From contig VSPG01000028.1 of the NCBI GenBank assembly GCA_009775265.1, forward strand, positions 1 through 26,655: a stretch of 26,655 nt of DNA, in the 5' to 3' direction. The notes under the pieces are model-generated. The model saw only the letters and a list, made by a program, of their open reading frames with translations, was not told where the DNA came from and searched no databases. How positions within the stretch are numbered: position 1 is the stretch's first letter; each line of letters starts with the position of its first letter. Positions 8,529 through 16,500 of this stretch are shown here, one piece after another. Both the position numbers and the translations under genes were made by a program. This DNA comes from Muribaculaceae bacterium (GTDB lineage: Bacteria; Bacteroidota; Bacteroidia; Bacteroidales; Muribaculaceae).

Positions 8529-9314
8529 TCACTTCCAGATAAGGACTGCCACCGATGTAAGAAGCGAGGCTATGCTCACCCATAGGCTGGCACTTTTGAA
8601 ACTGTTTTCGTTTATACTGCTTTGGCCTGCTTTCGTGTCGTTAGGCTCCACATATATCACGTCGTTCTGCTTAAGATAGAATACCGGGGATTTCATCACA
8701 TCGGCACTGCGCAGGTCGACCCTGCTGGTCACCCGCTGCCCTTTGTCTTCGCGTACTACATAAACACCGTCACGCCGCCCTGTCACATTAAGGTCTCCGG
8801 CCATACTGAGAGCCTCAAAAAGAGTAACTCTGTCATTGGTAATGGAATATGTGCCGGGGCGGGCAACATCGCCGATCACAGAAACCCTTAAGTTGGCAAA
8901 CTCAACAGTGACTACGGGGTCTTTAAGCAAATCATCCCCGACAAGGCGCTTCTCGATGAGCCGGGATATCTCCGTGCGTGTCAAACCGGCCACATGTATG
9001 CGTCCGAGCACCGGAAACATTATATCGCCATCCTTGTCCACGCTGTAGGCAGAAAGATAATTGTAGTTTGAAGTTTGCTGCCCTACGCGCATGGTACTTT
9101 CCATGAGGTTGAACACTTGGGCCAGTTTCGGCTCCATACAGCTCACCACTATTGTTATCTTATCACCCGGCTGTACCTTGATTTCATGCATATTGGCTAT
9201 TTCTTCAGGCACATCTACTGCTACATCCTGCATATACAGAACCTTCTTCGACGAATTGCACGAAGCCAGAATTACAGCAAATACCATGACGCAAAGAATG
9301 CGGTATAGTCTCAT
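8529..9314 (-). CDS. wza: Polysaccharide export lipoprotein (Wza family)
   Basis: A 261-residue outer membrane export protein. It has a lipoprotein signal peptide with lipobox LASC and acylated Cys19. The polysaccharide export domain (about 45-135) contains the VQPGDKITI motif. It is followed by an SLBB domain (about 140-215) with VSVIGDVARPGTYSI. A single hydrophobic helix, SLWVSIASLLTSVAVLIW (243-260), forms the C-terminus, analogous to the amphipathic helix through which Wza-type multimers cross the outer membrane. It is shorter than E. coli Wza (about 380 residues), which has an extra SLBB repeat; the short form is common in Bacteroidota. It is placed directly before the BY-kinase gene, its functional partner, and 14 bp after the wecA-like gene. 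Confidence 0.93.
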   Translation of the reverse strand: MRLYRILCVMVFAVILASCNSSKKVLYMQDVAVDVPEEIANMHEIKVQPGDKITIVVSCMEPKLAQVFNLMESTMRVGQQTSNYNYLSAYSVDKDGDIMFPVLGRIHVAGLTRTEISRLIEKRLVGDDLLKDPVVTVEFANLRVSVIGDVARPGTYSITNDRVTLFEALSMAGDLNVTGRRDGVYVVREDKGQRVTSRVDLRSADVMKSPVFYLKQNDVIYVEPNDTKAGQSSINENSFKSASLWVSIASLLTSVAVLIWK

Positions 9315-9328
9315 TTCTCTCTATGACG

Positions 9329-10450
9329 CTATTGGTTATCCTTATTATTACGTTTTTCTTTCCAATTTATTGCCGCGCTAAGCCAAATATTTCCCAACGA
9401 GAATACTACTATATCAAGAAAAAGCAGCAAGGCGCTGTTCATCTTCATGGACAGCCAATAGTTGACTGCAGTAAATGCAAGCGAGACAAGCAAAATCACA
9501 ACCATGGCCACACGCTGGTGAAGACCTATGGCAAGAAATTTATGATGAATATGTGACTTGTCCGGCAAAAACGGGTTGGTGTGCCTGCGTATGCGGCGGA
9601 AATAAACACGAAGAACATCGAAGCAAGGAATCAGCAAAGGGGCAAACGCCATTACAAGCGGGTTGCAATTAAATCCGCCGGCTTCCACATCAAGATTACA
9701 TATGTGCAGCGAAAGGAAGCATATTATTACTCCTGTAGTAAGAGCGCCCGTATCTCCCATGAAAATCTTTTTACCGACTCTTGCGTTTCCGAACACATTA
9801 TAATAATAAAACTGTATCAGCGCCCCAAGTGTACCGAACGCAACAAGAGCAAACTCCAATTGTCCGCAACACAGAAGCACCCAGCCATAAAAAAGCATCG
9901 CAATCGAGCTTAACCCGGATGCAAGTCCGTCAATACCATCTATCAGATTAATCGCATTAGTCACAAACACAACCACAAGCATGGTGAACGGAACCGCCAC
10001 CCATTGTGGAATTTCTCCGATACCAAGAAATCCATGCAGGTTGTCAATTGTCAGACCCGACAACGCAAGGAATCCGGCAGAAACCAACTGTGCTATGAAT
10101 TTTGCGCTATAACGCACCCCCACAAGGTCGTCGGCCATGCCGACAAGGTACATTATCATAAGCGCACATACTCCGAAGCAGAAAGGCACCACCACATCAT
10201 TGGCCCACGCCTCCCCGCCGGCGCTTATAAAACAATAGCAGCCGCTTACCGCCGCTACGGAAAACACCATTGACGGCATAAAAGCGATACCACCGAGACG
10301 CGGCACACGTCCCTGGTGTATTTTCCGCTCATTCACCTCATCAAAAAGATTTTTCCTAAATGAAATCAATAATATCTGCGGTATAATGACGCCCGCGAGC
10401 AGCAAACTCACAAAAAAAGTGGCGAGGCACGCCAATGCATTCATATTCAT
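9329..10450 (-). CDS. wecA: Undecaprenyl-phosphate sugar-1-phosphate transferase (WecA/MraY family)
   Basis: A 373-residue polytopic membrane enzyme that starts polysaccharide assembly by moving a HexNAc-1-phosphate, probably GlcNAc-1-P, from a UDP-sugar to undecaprenyl phosphate. Family motifs are RVPRLGGIAF (48-57), the Asp pair in GMADDLVG (Asp107/Asp108), NAINLIDGIDGLA (165-177), MGDTG (231-235) and HIHH (300-303) in the last cytoplasmic loop. About ten hydrophobic segments are visible. The HIHH motif favours the WecA branch over MraY, and the gene is far from any cell-wall cluster. It is first in the operon, about 220 nt after the probable transcription start. The exact sugar is inferred from the GlcNAc/ManNAc genes downstream, not read from the sequence. 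Confidence 0.9.
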   Translation of the reverse strand: MNMNALACLATFFVSLLLAGVIIPQILLISFRKNLFDEVNERKIHQGRVPRLGGIAFMPSMVFSVAAVSGCYCFISAGGEAWANDVVVPFCFGVCALMIMYLVGMADDLVGVRYSAKFIAQLVSAGFLALSGLTIDNLHGFLGIGEIPQWVAVPFTMLVVVFVTNAINLIDGIDGLASGLSSIAMLFYGWVLLCCGQLEFALVAFGTLGALIQFYYYNVFGNARVGKKIFMGDTGALTTGVIICFLSLHICNLDVEAGGFNCNPLVMAFAPLLIPCFDVLRVYFRRIRRHTNPFLPDKSHIHHKFLAIGLHQRVAMVVILLVSLAFTAVNYWLSMKMNSALLLFLDIVVFSLGNIWLSAAINWKEKRNNKDNQ

Positions 10451-10676
10451 AACTGATACGTGTGTGGATAGATAAAGGTTTAGTCAGATATTTATGGTAT
10501 TTAAGGCTTTGCAATGCTCCGCCATGGCGGCCACTGAACAACCTGACGGAACAGAATCCGGACAAGGGACGAACACGTACAACATGGCAATCTTAAGCAT
10601 AGTAATTATCATTGACAATACAAGGCTAACGCTGTATGCGACGGCCGCTACCGCCGAAAACGAAACCTTTCTGCGG
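10451..10676 (-). promoter_or_regulatory. Long 5' leader of the polysaccharide operon
   Basis: About 220 nt of leftward transcript would precede the wecA-like start codon. The leader contains an ops-like GGCGGTAGCGG (minus strand, 10655-10645) close to the probable transcription start and a perfect 12-base palindrome, CCGCCATGGCGG, at 10519-10530. A minus-strand open frame of about 42 codons in the middle of the leader has no ribosome binding site and no recognisable product, so I do not call it. Leaders of capsule operons in other bacteria bind NusG-paralogue antiterminators; that role here is inference. Confidence 0.4.
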
Positions 10677-10708
10677 CAAATTTACATATTTTATCACAAC
10701 TAACCAAA
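10677..10708 (-). promoter_or_regulatory. Promoter of the polysaccharide operon
   Basis: On the minus strand TTTG (10708-10705) is followed after 20 bp by TAAATTTG (10684-10677), a full match to the TAnnTTTG -7 box with near-standard spacing. Both elements lie inside copies of the direct repeat CAAATTTACATA (10677-10688 and 10705-10716). Start of transcription is predicted near 10670-10673. Confidence 0.6.
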
Positions 10709-10716
10709 TTTACATA
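10677..10716. repeat. 12 bp direct repeat, 28 bp period, over the operon promoter
   Basis: CAAATTTACATA occurs at 10677-10688 and again at 10705-10716 in the region between the divergent polysaccharide and SulP promoters. One copy covers the -7 box and the other the -33 box of the leftward promoter. It may be an operator, or simply reflect the AT-rich promoter sequence. Confidence 0.45.
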
Positions 10717-10754
10717 CATTTATACCCACTATTTGCACAAGCCACAATACGCAC

Positions 10755-10785
10755 TTTTATTTTTAAGTTTTTTTCACTACCTTTG
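10755..10785 (+). promoter_or_regulatory. Promoter of the SulP transporter gene
   Basis: TTTT at 10755-10758 (one mismatch to TTTG) is followed by a 19 bp spacer and TACCTTTG at 10778-10785, a full TAnnTTTG match. The predicted start near 10790 leaves a leader of about 40 nt before the ATG at 10833. Confidence 0.65.
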
Positions 10786-10832
10786 CGGCAATTTTTCCAA
10801 ACACGGTATTCCAATCATTAAGGTAACAGACA

Positions 10833-12527
10833 ATGGATTTTTCGGGTACAATTGATTTCAGGCCTAAGCTAATCAGCGCTCTTAAGAATTACAACATGGA
10901 GCGCCTACGCACAGACGTCACTGCAGGAATAGTAGTGGGCATCGTCGCCCTCCCTCTCGCCATAGCATTCGGCATAGCATCGGGAGTAAGCCCCTCCATA
11001 GGACTTATCACCGCAATAATAGGCGGATTCCTCGTATCGGCTCTCGGAGGCAACTCGGTGCAGATAGGAGGCCCTACCGGAGCTTTTATAGTAATCGTAT
11101 ACAATATAATCGCCCAATTCGGCCTACAAGGCCTGGCCATAGCCACCCTGATGGCTGGACTCATCCTCGTTGCCCTGGGACTTTTCAGACTTGGAACCAT
11201 AATCAAGTTCATCCCCTACCCGATAGTCGTCGGGTTCACAGCGGGCATAGCATTGACTATCTTTTCCACCCAAATCAACGACTTCCTCGGCCTCGGGTTG
11301 CGCGACATTCCCAGCGAGTTTCTGCCCAAATGGGGAATGTATCTGCGCAGCATCGGCAATATCGACATAGCCACCTCAGCTACAGCCATCATTTCACTAC
11401 TCATTATTATATTTACGCCGAAAATATCAAAAAAACTTCCCGGAGCACTAATTGCAATAGTCCTTGTGACCGCCGGAGCTTATCTGGCAAGCATATTCCT
11501 GCCCGGATTCAGCGTGGAAACCATCGGCGACCGATTCGGAACAATGAACACCGACATACCTGCCCCGCACGGATTCAGAATCGACATGGCCACCATAAAT
11601 ATGCTTCTGCCTTCCGCATTCACCATTGCGATGCTCGGCGCCATAGAATCTCTGCTAAGCGCCACAGTGGCCGACGGCGTCACAGGCTCGCGCACCAACA
11701 GCAACACAGAGCTCATCGGACAGGGAGTTGCCAACATAGTCGTGCCTTTCTTCGGAGGCATCCCCGTCACCGGAGCCATCGCACGCACAATGACAAACAT
11801 CACAAACGGTGGCCGCACTCCCGTGGCCGGCATAGTCCACGCATTGGTACTGCTGCTGATTTTCCTTTTCGCAATGCCGCTCATCAACTACATCCCCATG
11901 GCCTGCCTTGCGGCCGTGCTCGTAGTGGTTGCATACAACATGAGCGGATGGCGCACAATAGTGGGCATATTCCATGCACCGAAAAGCGACATTTCTGTGC
12001 TCATGGTTACCTTCCTGCTCACTGTGATTTTCGACCTGACCATCGCAATTGAAATAGGCCTGCTGCTTGCCGTTGTCCTATTCATGCGACGCGTAATGGA
12101 AAACACCGAGATAAAAGTGTACTCCGAACAACTTGACGTGGCCGAAGGCACCGACCTGTCGCAGCACGAAATGCTTGACGTGGCTCCGGGTGTGAGCATC
12201 TATGAAATAGACGGCCCGTTCTTTTTCGGCATTGCAACAAAGTTCGATGAAATGATGCGTTCCACCCTCGGCTCCAAGCCATTGGTACGTATCATCCGCA
12301 TGCGCAAAGTGGCGTTCATAGACGCTACGGCTCTACACAACCTCGAACTGCTAATCAAATCGTCGCAGAGCGAGGGCATACACATCGTGCTTTCCGGAGT
12401 ACGTCCGGCTGTCAGCGAGACACTTATGCATGCCGGCATCGACCGCCTCGTCGGAGCCGACCACATATGCGACCATATCTCAAAAGCCGTTGTAATGGCA
12501 AATCGCATCGCGACAAAGCAAAGCTAA
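10833..12527 (+). CDS. SulP family anion transporter with STAS domain
   Basis: A 564-residue inner membrane transporter of the SLC26/SulP family, which moves anions such as sulfate, bicarbonate or dicarboxylates. The N-terminal transmembrane domain carries the typical DVTAGIVVGIVALPLAIAFG start (about 28-47), QIGGPTGAFIVIVY, and later segments such as VANIVVPFFGGIPVTGAIAR. About 12-14 hydrophobic segments run to residue 420. A cytoplasmic STAS domain follows (about 454-560), with VSIYEIDGPFFFG and the anti-sigma-antagonist-like loop FIDATAL (Asp497). It is a single gene with its own promoter, divergent from the polysaccharide operon. Bacteroidota SulP genes can sit next to carbonic anhydrase genes, but none is present here, so the substrate is open. 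Confidence 0.95.
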   Translation: MDFSGTIDFRPKLISALKNYNMERLRTDVTAGIVVGIVALPLAIAFGIASGVSPSIGLITAIIGGFLVSALGGNSVQIGGPTGAFIVIVYNIIAQFGLQGLAIATLMAGLILVALGLFRLGTIIKFIPYPIVVGFTAGIALTIFSTQINDFLGLGLRDIPSEFLPKWGMYLRSIGNIDIATSATAIISLLIIIFTPKISKKLPGALIAIVLVTAGAYLASIFLPGFSVETIGDRFGTMNTDIPAPHGFRIDMATINMLLPSAFTIAMLGAIESLLSATVADGVTGSRTNSNTELIGQGVANIVVPFFGGIPVTGAIARTMTNITNGGRTPVAGIVHALVLLLIFLFAMPLINYIPMACLAAVLVVVAYNMSGWRTIVGIFHAPKSDISVLMVTFLLTVIFDLTIAIEIGLLLAVVLFMRRVMENTEIKVYSEQLDVAEGTDLSQHEMLDVAPGVSIYEIDGPFFFGIATKFDEMMRSTLGSKPLVRIIRMRKVAFIDATALHNLELLIKSSQSEGIHIVLSGVRPAVSETLMHAGIDRLVGADHICDHISKAVVMANRIATKQS

Positions 12528-12614
12528 TTCATCCAATATCAACGGTTTAATATATTTTTGCATTTGATGAAATTTCATTTTTATGCTGTAAAGCAGAAAA
12601 AAATGTAAAAATAT
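12528..12614. other. Short intergenic region after the SulP gene
   Basis: AT-rich DNA with a perfect 12-base palindrome, ATGAAATTTCAT (12567-12578), followed by a T-run. It could act as a weak terminator for the SulP gene, but there is no GC-rich stem and I do not call it as one. Confidence 0.3.
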
Positions 12615-12645
12615 TTTGCTGTTATAAAAAATTGGAATAACTTTG
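12615..12645 (+). promoter_or_regulatory. Near-ideal promoter of the small lipoprotein gene
   Basis: TTTG at 12615-12618, exactly 19 bp, then TAACTTTG at 12638-12645. This is a complete match to the Bacteroidota primary sigma factor consensus, and with the spacing it is the best promoter in the window. It predicts strong expression of the 71-residue lipoprotein, with a leader of about 45-50 nt that ends in an A/G-rich run before the ATG. Confidence 0.75.
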
Positions 12646-12697
12646 CATCGTTTTTGAAGCACAACAATATTGTTTTACTCTTAATTCAAAAAAAGAA

Positions 12698-12913
12698 ATG
12701 AAAAAGTTAGTTCTTTTACTCGCAGTTGCTTTCAGCGCTACCATGTTCTCTTGCGGCAGCGCCAACAAAGCTGACAACGCTTGCGACAGCACCTGCTGCG
12801 ACACCGTAGTTGCTGCTGAAGAAGTTGTAGCTGCAGTTGTTGACACCGTAGCTGCTGACAGCAACGCTGTTGACACCGTTGTAGCCGAGGTAGCAGAAGT
12901 TGTAGCTGAATAA
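12698..12913 (+). CDS. Small Val/Ala-rich acidic lipoprotein of unknown function
   Basis: A 71-residue protein. Residues 1-18 form a lipoprotein signal peptide (MKKLVLLLAVAFSATMFS) and Cys19 is the likely acylated residue, followed by Gly-Ser. The mature part is only about 52 residues: a short Cys-rich segment (Cys29, Cys33, Cys34) and a tail made almost only of Val, Ala, Asp, Glu and Thr with a recurring DTVVA pattern (around 35, 49 and 59). The DNA shows a matching direct repeat, GTTGACACCGT at 12839 and 12869. A strong promoter, an A/G-rich ribosome binding region and a strong terminator enclose the gene. The sequence resembles abundant small envelope lipoproteins (Lpp-like only in size and lipidation). 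No function can be assigned. Reality as a gene is well supported by signal peptide, promoter and terminator. Confidence 0.8.
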   Translation: MKKLVLLLAVAFSATMFSCGSANKADNACDSTCCDTVVAAEEVVAAVVDTVAADSNAVDTVVAEVAEVVAE

Positions 12914-12936
12914 TCCAGCGACTCGACGACAAGCAT

Positions 12937-12975
12937 AAGTCGGTTGCCCGCATGTGGGTAGCCGACTTTCTTTAT
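12937..12975 (+). terminator. Intrinsic terminator between the lipoprotein gene and ruvA
   Basis: A 13 bp stem (12937-12949 with 12956-12968; two G-T wobble pairs) has a 6-base loop, GCATGT, and is followed by the T-rich stretch TTTCTTTAT. It starts 23 bp after the lipoprotein stop codon and ends about 14 bp before the ruvA start codon. Confidence 0.75.
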
Positions 12976-12988
12976 AGAACCGCCACAC

Positions 12989-13579
12989 ATGATTGAATAC
13001 ATTCGCGGCACACTCACAGCACTGTCGCCCACCGACGCAACGATAGAGACTGCCGGCGGCGTGGCTTATCTGCTCAATATCACGCTCCCCACATATTCCG
13101 CACTTGAGGGAGCGGACAAAGTCAAACTCCTCGTCCACGAAAACATACGCGAAGACGCCTGGACGCTTTTCGGTTTTTTAGACGAGGCCGAGCGTTCGCT
13201 GTTCCGCTCTCTGATAGGTGTTAGCGGAGTTGGCGCCGGCTCGGCAAGAACCATCCTTTCTGCCATACCTGCATCGGAACTTGCATCCGTGATCACCTCT
13301 GGCGACGTGCGCAAGCTGAAAAATGTCAAAGGGATAGGCACAAAAACCGCCGAAAGAATAATTGTAGACCTGCGCGACAAAATAAATAGCACAGAAACTA
13401 CGTTATTAAAACAGCAAAGCGCTGAAAAGGAAAGCGAAATTTTCGAAGAAGCACTGACGGCTCTTACCATATTGGGCTACACACGCCAGCAAAGCCAGAA
13501 GGCGCTCCTGAAAATATTCGATGCCGAACCCGACGTAAAACTGGAGACAGCTATCCGCAAAGCGCTTGCCATGATGTAA
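12989..13579 (+). CDS. ruvA: Holliday junction branch migration protein RuvA
   Basis: A 196-residue DNA-binding subunit of the RuvAB branch migration motor. It forms tetramers on Holliday junctions and recruits the RuvB ATPase during recombinational repair. The N-terminal OB-fold domain (about 1-63) begins MIEYIRGTLTALSP. Two helix-hairpin-helix motifs follow (LIGVSGVGAGSA at 75-86 and LKNVKGIGTKTAERI at 110-124). The flexible linker (about 132-148) leads to the RuvB-contacting domain III (about 150-196). Length is normal. The gene starts just after a strong terminator, with no promoter I can recognise, and ends 5 bp before sprA, so ruvA and sprA are probably one transcript. ruvA next to sprA is an arrangement I recall from other Bacteroidota. 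Confidence 0.96.
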   Translation: MIEYIRGTLTALSPTDATIETAGGVAYLLNITLPTYSALEGADKVKLLVHENIREDAWTLFGFLDEAERSLFRSLIGVSGVGAGSARTILSAIPASELASVITSGDVRKLKNVKGIGTKTAERIIVDLRDKINSTETTLLKQQSAEKESEIFEEALTALTILGYTRQQSQKALLKIFDAEPDVKLETAIRKALAMM

Positions 13580-13584
13580 GCGCA

Positions 13585-16500
13585 ATGGGAAAAGACATAC
13601 ACACATTTATTCGCGCGCGGGCGCGAGCATTTGCCAAGGCGGCTGCCCTATCGGCAGCCGCCTTGGCCGGTGTGTGCTACACGGCCTTGGCCCAGACGCA
13701 GCAGGAGCAATCGCGCCCGTCTGTTCCGGCACCGGCCGCATACCCCCAGCCCACAGTTCCCATCGACACCATTGCGCTGCCACTTCCGGTAGATGGCACA
13801 GTGCCTCGCAGCTACGAGCAGCTGATGGCCGACGAAATAGCCTACGACCTCGACATGCCCGACAATATCAAGACCGCCGCGGAATATGACCCCGCCACGG
13901 GATGCTATGTCGTGCGCACCCGCGTAGGCGACATTGACATCGCTACTCCGTTCATGTTAAGCAAAGCACAGTACGACAACTGGCAGCTGCGTCGTTCAAT
14001 GCAGGAATATTACCGGGAGCGCAACTCCATAGCAGCAGAGGGCAAAGACAAGCAGCCATTCAATATCCTGGACATGAACTTCGCTCTCGGCCCTCTTGAA
14101 AAAATATTCGGACCGGGTGGCGTGCAGTTGCGAACACAGGGCTCTGTGCAGGTAGCCATGGGCATAAAAAGCAATTTTTCAGACAACCCTGCCTTGTCGC
14201 TGTCGTCGCGCCGCAAGACTTATTTTGACTTCGACCAAAAAGTCCAGGCCACAGTGAACGCATCGGTCGGCAATCGTCTGAAATTCAACATGACCTACAA
14301 TACCGATGCCACATTCGATTTCGACTCCAAAAACATAAAACTCGCATATGAAGGCGAGGAAGACGATATAGTGAAAAGCATCGAGGCCGGCAACGTATCA
14401 ATGACCACAGGGTCCTCACTTATCCGAGGCAGCACAGCCCTGTTCGGCTTCAAGACCAAACTACAGTTCGGCAAACTTACAGCAACCGCACTCGTCAGCC
14501 AGCAGAACTCAGAGAGCAAATCCGTGAGTTCAAGCGGTGGCGCGCAAACCACCAAGTTCACGGTGAACGCCGACGAATACGACGCTAACCGACATTTTTT
14601 CCTCGCCCATTTTTTCCGTGACAACTACGATAATTTCGCTTCGAAACTGCCATACGTAAGCAGCGGCGTGAAAATCACTCGAATAGAAGTATGGGTCACC
14701 AACAAGGGTGGTAAATTCGAGCAAAGCCGCAACCTTGTGGCATTTCAGGATTTGGGTGAAAACTCCCATCTTGCAAACAGCTACTGGACGCCCGACGCAG
14801 CCTTGTCAAATCCGGCCAACGCGTCAAACAATCTGCTTGCCGTAATAAAAGCCGACTATCCCGGAGCACGCAACATAAACACAGTGACACAGGCTCTTGA
14901 ACCCTTGTCGGCCTATGGCATAGAAGGAGGCAGCGACTATGAAAAAATAGAAAGTGCCCGCCTGCTCTCATCATCGGAATACACCTTGAACTCCACGCTC
15001 GGCTACATCTCGGTGAAAACAGCACTGGCAGCAGACGAAGTGCTGGCAGTGGCCTATGAATACAGCTACAACGGCCGTGTATATCAGGTAGGCGAATTTT
15101 CCGGCGACATCACGACCACGGACCAGTCGCTGTACGTCAAGATGTTAAAAGGCACAACGACAACCCCCGCAATGCCAGTGTGGGATCTGATGATGAAAAA
15201 CGTCTATTCGCTCGGAGGATACCAGATACAGAAAAACCGTTTCAAACTGAACATAAAATACCTGAGCGACACAACCGGCACACAAATCAACTACCTGCCG
15301 GTGCCCGGACTCAACAACCTGCCCCTGTTGCAGGTGATGAACCTCGACCGCATAGACTCCAACGAACAAGGAAACCCCGACGGCTTCTTCGACTTCATTG
15401 AGGGCTATACCATATATTCGCAGACCGGTAAAGTAGTATTTCCGGTGGTAGAGCCTTTCGGCGAACATCTTGCCCGCAAAATCGGAAATCCTGCATTAGC
15501 CGAACAATATGTCTACCAGGAACTTTACGACTCCACGCTCATAGTGGCACGACAATTTGCCGACAAAAACAAATTTGTGCTCACAGGCGAATATCAGGCA
15601 TCTTCCGGCTCGCAGATCAGGCTGAATGCCATGAATGTGCCCAGAGGTTCGGTGGTTGTCACTGCCGGAGGTGTGACCCTTACAGAAAATGCCGACTACA
15701 CCGTCGACTATTCCATGGGCATAGTAACCATAACCAACCAAAGCATAATCGACTCCGGCCAAAGCGTAAGCGTAACTCTTGAGAACCAGTCCATGTTCTC
15801 CACCCAGCGTAAGACTCTGCTCGGACTTGACCTTCAGTACCAATTCAACAAGCAGCTGAACCTCGGTGCCACATTGTTGCATTTCTCCGAAAAAGCCCTC
15901 ACAGAGAAAGTCAACATCGGCGACGAAACCGTCAACAATACCATGCTCGGTTTCAACCTCAGCTACAATAACGAATTCATGTGGCTGACAAATCTTGTGA
16001 ACAAGATACCTACCGTCAATGCCACAGCCCCGTCCCGCATGAGCCTCACGGCTGAATATGCGCAGATTATACCACACTCTCAAAAAAGCGGTTCCAACAA
16101 AGGATCAAGCTATGTCGACGACTTCGAATCGACACAGACAGGCATAGACCTTCGCTCGCCATATGCCTGGCAGCTCGCATCCACTCCATGGGAGCAAGGA
16201 CAGGAAGCTCTGTTTCCTGAAGCTTCGCTCAGCAACAATGTGGACTACGGAAAAAACCGTGCGTTGCTGAACTGGTATTACATCGACCGAATGTTCACAC
16301 AACGCAATTCTTCGCTTGTCCCGGGCTACATAAAAAGCGACCTCAAACAACTTTCCAATCCATACGTGCGCGAAGTCTACACTCGCGAAATATATCCCGG
16401 ACGTGAGCAGACATACGGAGAATCGGCCACCATACAGACCCTTAACCTCTCCTACTATCCCACCGAGCGCGGCCCTTACAACCTTGACTGCACAAATATC

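Noticed and set aside
10519..10530. Perfect palindrome CCGCCATGGCGG as an operator
   Set aside because: It is far downstream of the predicted start site, stands alone in the window and has no loop for an RNA hairpin. It is noted in the leader entry only.
10494..10703. Plus-strand frame of 69 codons and a minus-strand frame of about 42 codons in the polysaccharide leader
   Set aside because: Neither has a ribosome binding site or a recognisable product, and they overlap promoter elements or the leader; chance open frames are likely.
12839..12879. Repeats in the small lipoprotein gene as a CRISPR or regulatory repeat
   Set aside because: The 11 bp repeats with 30 bp period are in frame and encode the VDTV pattern of the protein, so they are coding repeats.
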